DNA from: JADLGL01 sp963667605
Lineage (GTDB): Bacteria > Pseudomonadota > Alphaproteobacteria > Rhizobiales > Kaistiaceae
Assembly: GCA_963667605.2 (NCBI GenBank)
Contig: CAXXUZ010000003.1
Span: 372,001-436,000, forward strand
Length of the DNA: 64,000 bases
Direction of reading: 5' to 3'
The notes below the pieces were generated by a model that did no database searches, was not told the origin of the DNA, and saw only the letters and a list, made by a program, of their open reading frames with translations. This document shows positions 44,292 through 53,114 of this stretch, one piece after another (the first letter of the stretch is position 1; every line of letters starts with the position of its first letter). The position numbers were made by a program, and so were the translations under genes.

Positions 44292-44930
44292 ATGGCGAGC
44301 GTCATACTTCCTTCCGGGGCCCAGGATTGGATTGTTGTTGCCCAGGCAGACGGCGAAGCCGCTTTTGGGGAGCCAATCGGCGGGGAGCCAATCGAAGAGA
44401 TAGGCCTCGAGGAGCCGGGTGAGGAGGTGGATTTTCCGCCGTTCGATCCTACCTATTTCGCTTCTCAGCTCCTCTGGCTCGCGATCACATTCATTGCCCT
44501 TTACTTCATCATGTCGCGCGTGGTGCTGCCGCGAATTGGCGGCATCCTTGAGGATCGGCGGGATCGGATTGCGCGTGACCTCGACCATGCCAACCGGCTC
44601 AAACAACAGTCGGATGACGCAATGGCCGCCTATGAGCGCGCGTTAGCCGAAGCGCGGGCGGGAGCGTTCGCGATAGCGGCGGAGGCGCGCGAAGCCGCGA
44701 AAGGGGAGGCTGCGGCACGGCAGGGCGAGAGCTCGGCCAAGCTGGATGAGAAGCTCGCCGAGGCCGAGCAGCGCATCGCCGACATCAAGGAGCGGGCGCT
44801 CGCCGATGTTGAAACTATTGCCGCCGAGGCGGCCGAGGCGGTCGTGCAGCGATTGATCGGCAAGAAGCCAACTGCCCGCGAGGTCAGTGCGGCGGTCGCC
44901 AGCGCGGGGCAAGGGGCCTCCGATGTTTGA
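44292..44930 (+). CDS. atpF': ATP synthase F0 subunit b'
   Basis: The 212-residue protein has an unusually long acidic N-terminal segment (about 55 residues). One helix follows (FASQLLWLAITFIALYFIMSRVVLPRI), then a long coiled coil rich in Ala, Glu and Arg. The order a-c-b'-b is the one used by alphaproteobacteria with two different stator subunits. Its end overlaps the start of atpF. Confidence 0.94.
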   Translation: MASVILPSGAQDWIVVAQADGEAAFGEPIGGEPIEEIGLEEPGEEVDFPPFDPTYFASQLLWLAITFIALYFIMSRVVLPRIGGILEDRRDRIARDLDHANRLKQQSDDAMAAYERALAEARAGAFAIAAEAREAAKGEAAARQGESSAKLDEKLAEAEQRIADIKERALADVETIAAEAAEAVVQRLIGKKPTAREVSAAVASAGQGASDV

Positions 44931-45408
44931 GAGCGAAACAACCTGGGTTCTGATCGCGCTGGTTATGTTCATCGGCGTTTTATTCTATTTCAAAGTGCCA
45001 CGGATGATCACCGACGTCCTCGATCGTCGCGCCGATGCGATCAGGGAGGAGCTCGACGAAGCCCGAAAGCTGCGCGAGGAAGCCCAATCGGTGCTCGCCG
45101 ATTATCAACGAAAAGCGCGTGAAGCGGAGCAGGAGGCCGAGGAGATCATCGAGCTGGCTCGGCGCGAGGCATCCTCCTACGCAGCCGAAGCGGCGCAACG
45201 CACCGACGAATATGTTACCCGCCGTACCAATATCGCGGAACAGAAGATCGCCCAGGCTGAATCCGTTGCCCTACGAGAGGTCAGGTCGATGTCGGCCGAT
45301 CTTGCGGTCGCCGCCGCCGAGCGCATCCTGGCGGCTAAGGTGAAGGGGGCGGAGGCGGAGAAGCTCGTTGCCGAGGCGATCGCCGAGGCCAAGGCCCGAC
45401 TGCACTAA
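44923..45408 (+). CDS. atpF: ATP synthase F0 subunit b
   Basis: The 161-residue protein has an N-terminal helix (TTWVLIALVMFIGVLFYFKVPRMI), then VLDRRADAIREELDEARKLREEAQSVLADYQRK and a long alanine-rich coiled coil. It pairs with b' to form the peripheral stalk. The F1 genes are not in the window, as is usual for the split ATP synthase operons of this class. Confidence 0.95.
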   Translation: MFESETTWVLIALVMFIGVLFYFKVPRMITDVLDRRADAIREELDEARKLREEAQSVLADYQRKAREAEQEAEEIIELARREASSYAAEAAQRTDEYVTRRTNIAEQKIAQAESVALREVRSMSADLAVAAAERILAAKVKGAEAEKLVAEAIAEAKARLH

Positions 45409-45409
45409 T

Positions 45410-46105
45410 CTATGAATCGTCGAAGAGCGGCGGCTCCGATTCCGGCTCGCGCCCTAGTTTGCCTCGGATCGGAGCAAAGCTTCGCCGATGGTGCGGGCAG
45501 GGGCCGTGTTCCTCCAGCGCCGCAAAATGCTGCGGCGTCGAATATCCCATGTGCGATTCAAAACCATAGCCGGGGAAGACTCGGCCGATCCGGCTCATTA
45601 GCCGGTCTCGTGTGACCTTGGCGACGATCGACGCCGCGGCGATCGATACCGATCGGCTGTCGCCGCTGACCAGCGCCTCGCCGCCGCAGGGTAAGCCCGG
45701 TGGGATGATATTACCGTCGATCAGCACATGGTCGGGCGACTGAGCCAACGCTTTGACCACCTTGGTCATCGCCCATAGCGACGCTCGGAGAATATTCATG
45801 CGGTCGATCCGCTCCGCGCTCGCCATCGCTACGGCGACGACGCCGCGATCGATGATCCTCGGATACAGCCGGATCCTTTCCGCGGGGCTGAGCAGTTTTG
45901 AATCATTGAGCCCACGCGGAAACTGCCGGCCCTCGAACATCACCGCCGCGACCACCACCGGCCCGGCCAACGGCCCCCGCCCGGCCTCATCGACACCGGC
46001 AACCCAAATAGCCCCACTTGTTCTGGCCCGCCTCTCGAAGAAATCGGTCGGGAGCGTGGGCTCGTCCAACGGCAACAGCGAATCGGTTGGGGCAACAGGC
46101 GACAT
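45410..46105 (-). CDS. rnhB: ribonuclease HII
   Basis: The product of about 231 residues has the RNase HII signature WVAGVDEAGRGPLAGPVVVAAV, then LNDSKLLSPAERIRLY, the catalytic Asp in DHVLIDGNIIPPGLP and IAAASIVAKVTRDRLM, and a closing YGFESHMGYSTPQHFAAL. It excises misincorporated ribonucleotides. ATG 46103-46105 is used; a TTG 24 bases upstream would add eight residues. It ends one base from atpF. Confidence 0.96.
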   Translation of the reverse strand: MSPVAPTDSLLPLDEPTLPTDFFERRARTSGAIWVAGVDEAGRGPLAGPVVVAAVMFEGRQFPRGLNDSKLLSPAERIRLYPRIIDRGVVAVAMASAERIDRMNILRASLWAMTKVVKALAQSPDHVLIDGNIIPPGLPCGGEALVSGDSRSVSIAAASIVAKVTRDRLMSRIGRVFPGYGFESHMGYSTPQHFAALEEHGPCPHHRRSFAPIRGKLGREPESEPPLFDDS

Positions 46106-46147
46106 GATGCCTGCACGCTCGCCACCCAATCGGGCAAGATCAAGCCG

Positions 46148-47227
46148 CTAAAACAAACTAAGTTGCGCGCTGCGATCCGGGTACGCGAACAAATCCGCGC
46201 GAAGCTTCATCCGCTCGGAATTGAGGCCAAGCCGAGTGCACGCGATCTCGAAGCGGCGACCGATCTGCCAGGCATAGGGGCCGCTGCCGCTCATTCGTTC
46301 CCCCCAGGATGAATCATAGTCTTTGCCGCCGCGCATCGAACGCAGCAACGACATCACTCGGCCGCGGCGGTCCGGATAGTGCCGCTCAAGGAACTCTTTG
46401 AACAAATCGGCCACCTCGCCGGCGAGCCGCAGCAGCACATAGCCGGCCTCGCCGACTCCTTGCGCCCTCGCTGCATCCAGCACCCGCTCCAACTCCGGCT
46501 CGTTGAGGCCAGGAATTACCGGCGCGAACATCACCCCGATCGGGATTCCGGCATCCGACAATCGGCGCAGCGCTTCCAGCCGCTTCGCCGGCGTCGATGC
46601 CCGGGGTTCCATCGCTCGGGCAGGCTTTCGGTCAAGCGTTGTCACCGACAGCGCGACCTTAACTAGGCCACGCTCGGCCATCGGCGCCAGTAGATCGATG
46701 TCTCGAATCACCAATGCACCCTTTGTGAGGATCGCTACCGGGTGATTGGCTGAAGCCAGCACCGCCAATATCTCTCGCATGATCCGGTAGCGGCGCTCGA
46801 TCGGCTGATAAGGATTGGTGTTGGTGCCGATCGCGATCACCTGCGGCCGGTAGCCGGGACGGGATAATTCGCGATCCAGAAGCCGGGCCGCACCCGGTTT
46901 GGCGAATAGCTTGGTTTCAAAATCGAGCCCGGGCGACAACCCCATGAAGGCGTGGGTCGGGCGCGCAAAACAATAGGCGCAGCCATGCTCGCAGCCGCGA
47001 TACGGATTAATCGATTGGCTGAAAGCGATGTCAGGCGAATCGTTGCTGGAAATAATCCGCCGAGGCCGCTCGATCTGGACCTCGGTATCGATCGGCGGCA
47101 ACTCCTCTAGCGTGCTCCAACCATCATCGAGATCGAGCCGCTGCGGCGGCTCGAAACGACCGGTACGATTGGTCTCCGACCCGCGCCCGCGCCGCCTGTC
47201 CGGGACGATGGGGGCTGTCTCGATCAC
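46148..47227 (-). CDS. PA0069-family radical SAM protein
   Basis: The product of about 359 residues carries RRGRGSETNRTGRFEP at the N-terminus, INPYRGCEHGCAYCFARP with the radical SAM cysteines (C-x3-C-x2-C), LSPGLDFETKLFAK, IAIGTNTNPYQPIERRY and GVMFAPVIPGLNEPE. This is the spore-photoproduct-lyase-like PA0069 group, whose substrate is not established. The native start is probably GTG 47225-47227. An IS630-type element begins only 11 bases upstream, so the native promoter and ribosome site have been cut away. Any reading of the start further upstream would run into the IS end. Confidence 0.92.
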   Translation of the reverse strand: MIETAPIVPDRRRGRGSETNRTGRFEPPQRLDLDDGWSTLEELPPIDTEVQIERPRRIISSNDSPDIAFSQSINPYRGCEHGCAYCFARPTHAFMGLSPGLDFETKLFAKPGAARLLDRELSRPGYRPQVIAIGTNTNPYQPIERRYRIMREILAVLASANHPVAILTKGALVIRDIDLLAPMAERGLVKVALSVTTLDRKPARAMEPRASTPAKRLEALRRLSDAGIPIGVMFAPVIPGLNEPELERVLDAARAQGVGEAGYVLLRLAGEVADLFKEFLERHYPDRRGRVMSLLRSMRGGKDYDSSWGERMSGSGPYAWQIGRRFEIACTRLGLNSERMKLRADLFAYPDRSAQLSLF

Positions 47228-47238
47228 CGGCGTGGCTA

Positions 47239-48384
47239 GTGGATAAAATTTGACGTTTGAATCCCGCGAGGGATTCTCGCCGGGCACGTCGTGTGCGAGT
47301 CTGGCGCATGCGGCCAGGAATCATCGTCGATGTGAGTACCGCCGACCGTGCTCGTCTCGAAGCGGTCGTTGCGGACCGGAACAGCCGGCAGAAACACGTG
47401 TGGCGGGCACGGATCGTCCTTCTGAGCGGGGATGGTCTCGGCACGGTCGAGATCATGCGCCGCACCGGCAAGAGCAAGACAGCGGTTTGGCGTTGGCAGG
47501 AGCGCTTCATGCACGAGGGTGTCGAGGGGTTGCTGCGGGACAAGACGCGACCCTCGCGCGTTCCGCCGCTCGGCCGGGAAATCGCTGACCGCGTCGTCGC
47601 GCTGACGCTGAGTGCGCCGCGCCACGAGGCGACACATTGGACGGCGCCGGCGATGGCCAAGACGGTCGGCATCAGCGTCAGCGCGGTACAGCGCATCTGG
47701 CGGGCGCACGGGCTTCAGCCCCACCGGGTCCGGCAGTTCAAGCTGTCGCGTGACCCGGAGTTCATTCCCAAGCTGCGGGACATCGTCGGCCTTTATGTCG
47801 ATCCGCCGGCGCACGCCGTTGTCCTGTCGGTTGACGAGAAGAGCCAGATCCAGGCGCTCGACCGCACCCAACCCGGGCTGCCGATGAAGACGGGACGCGC
47901 GGGCACGATGACGCATGACTACAAGCGGCACGGCACGACCACGCTGTTCGCCGCGCTGAACGTGCTCGAAGGGCGTGTCATCGGCCAGTGCATGCAGCGC
48001 CATCGACACCAAGAGTTCATTCGCTTCCTCAACGCCATCGAGGCCGACGTGCCCGCGGGAAAGCTGGTCCATGTGATCCTCGACAACTACGCCGCCCACA
48101 AGCATCCCAAGGTCCGCGGGTGGCTTACGCGCCATCCGCGCTTTTTCTTCCACTTCACCCCAACATCCTGCTCCTGGCTCAACGCCGTCGAAGGTTTCTT
48201 CGCAAAGCTCGCAAAGCAACGTCTCAAGCGCGGCGTCTTCCACTCGATCGTCGATCTCCAGGCCACCATCAACCGCCTCCTCGAACACACCAACAACGAT
48301 CCGCAGCCCTTCATCTGGACAAAGGATCCCGACAAAATCATCGCCGCTGTCAGATGCGGGCATCAAGCGTTAGATTCCATCCAC
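47239..48384. mobile_element. IS630-family insertion sequence (1146 bp)
   Basis: The element is flanked by a TA dinucleotide on each side (47237-47238 and 48385-48386), the typical IS630/mariner target duplication. Its ends are inverted repeats of about 23 bp with scattered mismatches, beginning GTGGAT on the left and ending ATCCAC on the right. It carries a single transposase gene that looks intact. It has landed 11 bases ahead of the radical SAM gene. Confidence 0.9.
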
Positions 48385-48387
48385 TAG
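47308..48387 (+). CDS. IS630-family transposase
   Basis: From ATG 47308 the product has 359 residues: an N-terminal helix-turn-helix region (DGLGTVEIMRRTGKSKTAVWRWQERF), a second winged-helix part (GISVSAVQRIWRAHGL) and a DDE catalytic core with VLSVDEKSQIQAL, HVILDNYAAHKHPKV and CSWLNAVEGFFAKLAKQ. All three acidic residues are present. The last codon pair reads CAC TAG, and the stop uses the flanking target TA plus the next G, so the stop is supplied by the insertion site. I see no frameshift, so the element may be active. Confidence 0.93.
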   Translation: MRPGIIVDVSTADRARLEAVVADRNSRQKHVWRARIVLLSGDGLGTVEIMRRTGKSKTAVWRWQERFMHEGVEGLLRDKTRPSRVPPLGREIADRVVALTLSAPRHEATHWTAPAMAKTVGISVSAVQRIWRAHGLQPHRVRQFKLSRDPEFIPKLRDIVGLYVDPPAHAVVLSVDEKSQIQALDRTQPGLPMKTGRAGTMTHDYKRHGTTTLFAALNVLEGRVIGQCMQRHRHQEFIRFLNAIEADVPAGKLVHVILDNYAAHKHPKVRGWLTRHPRFFFHFTPTSCSWLNAVEGFFAKLAKQRLKRGVFHSIVDLQATINRLLEHTNNDPQPFIWTKDPDKIIAAVRCGHQALDSIH

Positions 48388-48593
48388 AAAGAGACAAGTC
48401 GGTCAAGGTCGAACAAAGCAGAATGACTTTGGTAAACCAATCGCGCAACCCGGCAATCGGATATCGTCAAACCGGTAACGGCTGAATCTAGCCAAAATGT
48501 CCGCGGCATTCAACGCCAAAGCTGGCCAATTTCAGGGAGAGGTATCGCCGCGCAAACCAGGCGGGTCATGGCGACCTGTTCGGCGTGCAAAGA

Positions 48594-49112
48594 CTAGTCG
48601 ATCGGCTCCGCTGGGAGAAAGCGAGGACGCAAGGAGGGTGGCCGCAACGGCAGCGAGCGGTAAATCCGGGGCGGCGTGAATTCACCCTGCCACAGGCCGA
48701 TTCCAGCGACGCGGGCCTCGGCCTCCGCGTCATTGTAGCGAGTGGTTTCGTTGGCGATGACGAGGCCAAAGCCCGAGCGGACGAACCGCTCGCCGACGTC
48801 CTCGCCATTGACCGTGCACACAGCAATAACCGCCTCGCGATCATCGGGACCGAATATGGTCTCGCAAGTCAAATCTCCCTCCGAGACGATCGTTTCCAGT
48901 TGGCGGTAGGCGGCTGCCCAGCATTCCCATCGTTGCCGGTCGATGGTGCAGTTTTGCCCCTCCTCCATCGAATCCACGCCGAGCAGATAGACTTGGTAGC
49001 CCGCCAGGGTGAATGAGTAGGGCTTGGTCACTTGGGCCTCGCCGGTGATGGTCAGTGCTTGAGCCGGTATCGCAAATGCGATCAGAAGCGCCAAGGCGGT
49101 GAGGATTTTCAT
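48594..49112 (-). CDS. exported thermonuclease-fold (SNase-like) protein, degenerate active site
   Basis: The 172-residue protein has a signal peptide (ILTALALLIAFAIPAQA) and the OB-fold SNase pattern: GYQVYLLGVDSMEEGQNC, then RWECWAAAYRQLETIVSEGDLTCE, AVCTVNGEDVGERFVRSGFGLV and AEARVAGIGLWQGEF. In active nucleases the first strand reads VRLxGIDxPE; here the arginine is replaced by tyrosine and the spacing to Asp/Glu differs. Nuclease activity is therefore doubtful. A paralogue occurs at 56.1 kb, at the other side of the transporter genes. Confidence 0.8.
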   Translation of the reverse strand: MKILTALALLIAFAIPAQALTITGEAQVTKPYSFTLAGYQVYLLGVDSMEEGQNCTIDRQRWECWAAAYRQLETIVSEGDLTCETIFGPDDREAVIAVCTVNGEDVGERFVRSGFGLVIANETTRYNDAEAEARVAGIGLWQGEFTPPRIYRSLPLRPPSLRPRFLPAEPID

Positions 49113-49254
49113 GTGTCGGCGCACCATCGGTTGTCAACGGTCAGGCACCGCCGGGCATGGAATTCATGCCGGCGGCAACGGCGGCTCGTCTTGAGAAGTC
49201 ACATATGTGCCGCCAAACAGCAACAAATCCGAACCCGGCGCGGTGGCTCGGAGT

Positions 49255-50169
49255 TCACGAACGCGCGCGTCGCCGCATGAGGCCTCGTTGCGGATCATAG
49301 GCGATCGCCGCAGCCACGAAACAGACCAACGCGGTCCCAACCACCACAAAGAAGGAGGTGAGGTTGAATTTGCCATAGGCGGCAAAACGAATCAATTCGA
49401 CTGCGTGATGAAATGGGTTCGCCGACGAGATCCAATATAGCCATTCCGCTCCGCTCTCGCGCATCCGCCACAATGGATACAGCGCCGACGAAAGGAAGAA
49501 CATCGGGAAGATTACAAAATTCATCGTCCCGGCGAAGTTTTCGAGCTGTTTTACATAGACGGATAGCAGTAATCCGATCGACCCGAGCAAAAACCCCGAT
49601 AAAAATATCGCTGGAAGCATGTAAATTGCGCCGCCCCAGGGGAAGTCGATGTCCGGGCCACCCGTCCAAAACATCAAGCGGGAGATGATATAAGCTATCA
49701 GCAAGAATGCATAACCTTGAATCATTGATAGGATAGTCCCCGCGATCACTTTGCAAAAGATGAGATACCAGCGAGGCAGGGGAGCCGTCAGTAGCAGTCG
49801 CATCGTCCCGACCTCACGGTCGTAGACGAGCGAAAGGGATGACTGCATCCCATTGAAAAGCAGGACGACGCCGATCAATCCGGGAATGATGTACACTTGA
49901 AAGATGATGTAGGTCGAAAAGGGCTCAATTGGCGAAATGCCAAGCAGATTGGCCATTCCTGCGGCGAACACCACCAGCCAGAGCAGCGGCCGCACCACCG
50001 CTGAACCCAAGCGCCCATACTGGCGGATGAACTTGAAGAATTCGCGTCCCGCGACGCCCCGCAGAGCCCGCAAAGCGTGAGCTAACCGTGAGGGCGGGGT
50101 CAGCTCAGCATTTGCTGCCCCCCTAACCAACTCGGCATCGGCCATGACTGCGTTCAACGTCGCATCCAA
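49255..50169 (-). CDS. ABC-2 type permease of the PQQ-dependent alcohol system
   Basis: The 304-residue protein has six helices with the ABC-2 permease pattern: FIRQYGRLGSAVVRPLLWLVVFAAGMAN, YIIPGLIGVVLLFNGMQSSLSLVYDREVGTMRLLLTAPLPRWY, and FPMFFLSSALYPLWRMRESG then SSANPFHHAVELIRFAAYG. It resembles PedC-like permeases found beside PQQ alcohol dehydrogenases and the LutF permease of methylotroph lanthanide clusters. Its ATPase partner is probably the divergent gene at 53.1 kb. Confidence 0.85.
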   Translation of the reverse strand: MDATLNAVMADAELVRGAANAELTPPSRLAHALRALRGVAGREFFKFIRQYGRLGSAVVRPLLWLVVFAAGMANLLGISPIEPFSTYIIFQVYIIPGLIGVVLLFNGMQSSLSLVYDREVGTMRLLLTAPLPRWYLIFCKVIAGTILSMIQGYAFLLIAYIISRLMFWTGGPDIDFPWGGAIYMLPAIFLSGFLLGSIGLLLSVYVKQLENFAGTMNFVIFPMFFLSSALYPLWRMRESGAEWLYWISSANPFHHAVELIRFAAYGKFNLTSFFVVVGTALVCFVAAAIAYDPQRGLMRRRARS

Positions 50170-50178
50170 TTCTTCTTG

Positions 50179-51387
50179 CTAGAACCCACAGGTCGACTGC
50201 GGCTGATCTATACCGAGAGTGTCCAAGTCATTGGTCCGGTGGTCGAATCCGATTATAGGGGCAAGCGCAATAACAGCATTTCCAGTGGCAAGCGCGATGG
50301 CCTGTCGCATCTGGTTGTCCCACGGGCGCACGCTCATAGGGAAAGCTTTGGCGCCGTCCACGTTCAGCCTATCGCCCAAAATGAACTCGCGGACGGAATC
50401 ATACTCCACTGACTGGGATCGCAAGACCCCTTGTGTGATCGTGCGCACCGCAACCCAGGAAGCCCAGTCCGCCCCGTCCATTCGACGCCCCCCGGTCAGA
50501 GATTCGAAGCGAGCGTTGACCTGAGGGGCGCCCGACCGCTCCCATGACCAATGCCATGCCTGCGCAGTTAGGCCCGCCGCCCCAACTACCGGCCGTGGAT
50601 CGTTAACCTGGTAGGGCGAGTAACGCGCAAACTCGCCATCGCTGTCGGCGATGTAGACCACGTCATAATTCGCGCCCGCCGTCACCAGCGCCACGTTGCC
50701 CTCCTCGCGGTTTCGCGGATCATTGGTTAGGCGGATTGGCCGGACATCGACGATGCGAGCTCCGAATTTAGAGACCGATTGGCGAAGCGCATCGACCATT
50801 CCTTGGTCCGCTTCCGATGGACCTTGGAGAACCAGAATATTCCGCCACCGTTTCGAGGCAAGATACTGGACTATGGCATCCGTCAACATCTGATCGCTGG
50901 GGATGGCGTGGATCACGTTTGCCCGACATTGTTCCCCGCGTAGCCAGTCCTCATGAGCCGAGACATTGAACAATGTCACCGGCAGGCCCGCTACTCTGTC
51001 CGACAGTGCTAGCAGTTCTTCTGGCTGCAGATCCGTCAATACGAAATGTACGCCGCCGGCGACCCAAGCCTCCACGGCGGCAACCAACTCATCAACATTT
51101 TCTCCGGTGCGGTACTGGAGGGAAAACTCGACCCCGATGATCAGCCCGATCGGAGCTGCGTCGAGGATCCCCAACTCTGCGCCCGCGACCGCGCGGCCGA
51201 GCGGACGCACGGCAACCATGTTGTAAGCGTAGTCGGGGTCATACCGCGGATCGTCGATGAGATCGACAAACCCGATCGACACCTGCTCAACCGGATCCTG
51301 CGCAAAGGCCGAACCGATCATTAGCGAGCAAAGGCATGCCAAGGCGATGCCACCAACGGCAGTCGATAGCCGGTTAGTCATCGACAA
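50179..51387 (-). CDS. periplasmic substrate-binding protein of the PQQ-associated ABC system
   Basis: The 402-residue protein has a signal peptide (GIALACLCSLMIGSAFAQD) and the type I periplasmic-binding fold seen in branched-chain-amino-acid-type receptors: VSIGFVDLIDDPRYDPDYAYNMVAVRPLGRAVAGAELG, then NVIHAIPSDQMLTDAIVQYLASKRWRNILVLQGPSEAD, and YDVVYIADSDGEFARYSPYQ. This matches the binding proteins encoded with PQQ dehydrogenases (LutA-like). The ligand is unknown. Its start overlaps the stop of the beta-propeller gene by 14 bases, and it ends ten bases before the permease. Confidence 0.85.
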   Translation of the reverse strand: MSMTNRLSTAVGGIALACLCSLMIGSAFAQDPVEQVSIGFVDLIDDPRYDPDYAYNMVAVRPLGRAVAGAELGILDAAPIGLIIGVEFSLQYRTGENVDELVAAVEAWVAGGVHFVLTDLQPEELLALSDRVAGLPVTLFNVSAHEDWLRGEQCRANVIHAIPSDQMLTDAIVQYLASKRWRNILVLQGPSEADQGMVDALRQSVSKFGARIVDVRPIRLTNDPRNREEGNVALVTAGANYDVVYIADSDGEFARYSPYQVNDPRPVVGAAGLTAQAWHWSWERSGAPQVNARFESLTGGRRMDGADWASWVAVRTITQGVLRSQSVEYDSVREFILGDRLNVDGAKAFPMSVRPWDNQMRQAIALATGNAVIALAPIIGFDHRTNDLDTLGIDQPQSTCGF

Positions 51388-52384
51388 CGACCAGATAAGG
51401 CACCCGGCCGACGGGGATAGTCAGGATGTTCCGGCGAGTCTGAAGATCTATGATCGACATGTCGTCGCTCAAGCCATTGGCGACGTACAGGAGCTTGCCG
51501 TCGGGGCTTATCGTCACGGACCATGCGCGACGACCGACAAGGGTGTATCTTTCGACCTCCCGGGTCACGATATTCACAAAAGCCACGTGGTTCGCTCGTC
51601 CGAGACTGACATACATCGTTTCCCCGTCATCGGAGACCCTGATACCCACCGGCGTCACATCTACCTGGCGGAATCCGGGCGGCAGGAAGTCGATGGTATC
51701 GATCACCTCGTTGGTCGCACGATCGATGATCGTGACCGTGCCGGACAACTCATCCGACACCCACAACTCCTTCCCGTCGTGGGTTGTCGCGAACCGCCGG
51801 GGACGCGTCCCCACGATGATATTGTCAACCACAACACCGAGCTCGGTGTCAACGACATGGACCATGTCCGCGATCTCAGAGGTCACGTAGAGCGTCTTTT
51901 CGTCCTCGCTGAGTATCACGCCCTCGGGCTCGGCGCCGGTGGGGATTTCGTGAACAATAATCTTGCTGGCCAGGTCGATGATCTGAACCGTCGAGTTCTC
52001 CTCGTTGGACACATAAAGCAGCGTCTCAGCACGGTTGAACACAAAGGCCTCGGGGCTGCGGCCGGTCGGGATGAAGTCGACGACTTCGAGCGTGGCGACA
52101 TCGATAATGTCGATCACATCGTCATCACCGCAGGCCACATAGAGGAGGGTCTTACTGGCATTAAATTGCATATCCCGCGGGCGGCGAGACGTGGAGATGT
52201 CCTTGACCAGCGCATAGTCATTGGCAGGGTCGAAAACGAGCACATTGTGGGTTCGCTCGTTGCTTACGAAAACGTAACCGGTGCCGGCGGCCGCCGCGGG
52301 GAAGGACATACCGACAGCGAAGGCAAGCACAACACCGGTAAAAAGAGCCGCAGCGAGCCATCGGCGGATTGTTATTGGGAACAT
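51374..52384 (-). CDS. YVTN-type beta-propeller protein of the PQQ-associated cluster
   Basis: After a signal peptide (LAAALFTGVVLAFAVGMSFPAAAA) the protein of about 336 residues consists of seven repeats of about 42 residues, each with patterns like YVSNEENSTVQIIDLASKIIVHEIPTG and YVANGLSDDMSIIDLQTRRN. This YVTN/NHL-like propeller is the type specifically associated with PQQ catabolism loci (LutD-like). It probably acts in the periplasm with the dehydrogenase or transporter. ATG 52382-52384 gives the best signal peptide. Confidence 0.88.
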   Translation of the reverse strand: MFPITIRRWLAAALFTGVVLAFAVGMSFPAAAAGTGYVFVSNERTHNVLVFDPANDYALVKDISTSRRPRDMQFNASKTLLYVACGDDDVIDIIDVATLEVVDFIPTGRSPEAFVFNRAETLLYVSNEENSTVQIIDLASKIIVHEIPTGAEPEGVILSEDEKTLYVTSEIADMVHVVDTELGVVVDNIIVGTRPRRFATTHDGKELWVSDELSGTVTIIDRATNEVIDTIDFLPPGFRQVDVTPVGIRVSDDGETMYVSLGRANHVAFVNIVTREVERYTLVGRRAWSVTISPDGKLLYVANGLSDDMSIIDLQTRRNILTIPVGRVPYLVVVDD

Positions 52385-52465
52385 TGTGACCTTCCGTTCA
52401 AACAGACAATCCATGCGCACCGGGCCACCAACCCGACCCGGGATGCACCAACCAGCCTAAGTGCG

Positions 52466-52891
52466 TCAGCGGACGATGAATGTACCACGTAGGCCGCGCT
52501 CTTCGAAACCCGGGGCAAAGAACTCATAATTACCCGGGCGGATTGGAACGAAAAACAAGACCACCGTTCCCTCATCGTCGAATTCGATGCCGTAGATCGC
52601 TCCGGACGTGTGGACCTCAAGGTCGTTGATGATGATCTGGTTAATCCAGGAATTACGGAACAGATCTGGCGCCCGGATCATGACCTCCTCAAGACCATCG
52701 CTGCTGATCACCCAGCGATAATATTTCCCGGTTTCGATCTCATATTCGGTCTGGGAAAAAGTCAGCTCCCTCCCATCGATCATCAGCTCGAGGGTCGTCG
52801 GTCGCGATGCCAAGTTGCCCTCGGCAGCGGTGACGGCGGGCAGCAGGCAAAACACGATGACGGCCAGGAATCCTGCGATATGGCGTTTCAT
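52466..52891 (-). CDS. cupredoxin-like exported protein lacking copper ligands
   Basis: The 141-residue protein has a signal peptide (GFLAVIVFCLLPAVTAAEG) and a small beta-sandwich domain. The closing segment PIRPGNYEFFAPGFEERGLRGTFIV has the spacing of the cupredoxin C-terminal loop, but the Cys, His and Met copper ligands are absent; the mature part has no cysteine. It resembles exported proteins of unknown function in lanthanide and PQQ clusters. It is the first gene of the leftward operon running to the permease. Confidence 0.68.
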   Translation of the reverse strand: MKRHIAGFLAVIVFCLLPAVTAAEGNLASRPTTLELMIDGRELTFSQTEYEIETGKYYRWVISSDGLEEVMIRAPDLFRNSWINQIIINDLEVHTSGAIYGIEFDDEGTVVLFFVPIRPGNYEFFAPGFEERGLRGTFIVR

Positions 52892-53114
52892 CTTGGTCCC
52901 TTTTATGTCTACATCGCGGCGGCCCTCGCCGCTAAAGTTGGCTTGTGTATTCAGGTTTTAGCCCAACATGTTATCATGTCAAACATCGCACAGACCTCAA
53001 GCCATATCCCGGCGACAAGACGCATGGGCAGCCGGTGAGATCCGATCGGCTTAGATTTTCTTGTCGGTTGCGCGTGACGAAGCTGGGTCTTTATCGCGGC
53101 GTTTGCTCGGTCGC
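52892..53114. promoter_or_regulatory. divergent promoter region with a palindrome
   Basis: These 223 bases separate the leftward operon (cupredoxin-like to permease) from the rightward ATPase gene and must serve both. The palindrome ACATG-TTAT-CATGT lies at 52966-52979. The sequence TATCAT at 52972-52977 within it is a good -10 match for rightward transcription, but no strong -35 is visible. The palindrome is a candidate regulator site. Confidence 0.4.

Noticed and set aside
47236..48366. A 376-codon minus-strand open frame across the IS element
   Set aside because: It is antisense to a clear IS630 transposase and has no recognisable motif.
51257..52492. A 411-codon plus-strand open frame
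   Set aside because: It is antisense to the beta-propeller protein; the apparent order is the mirror of its repeats.
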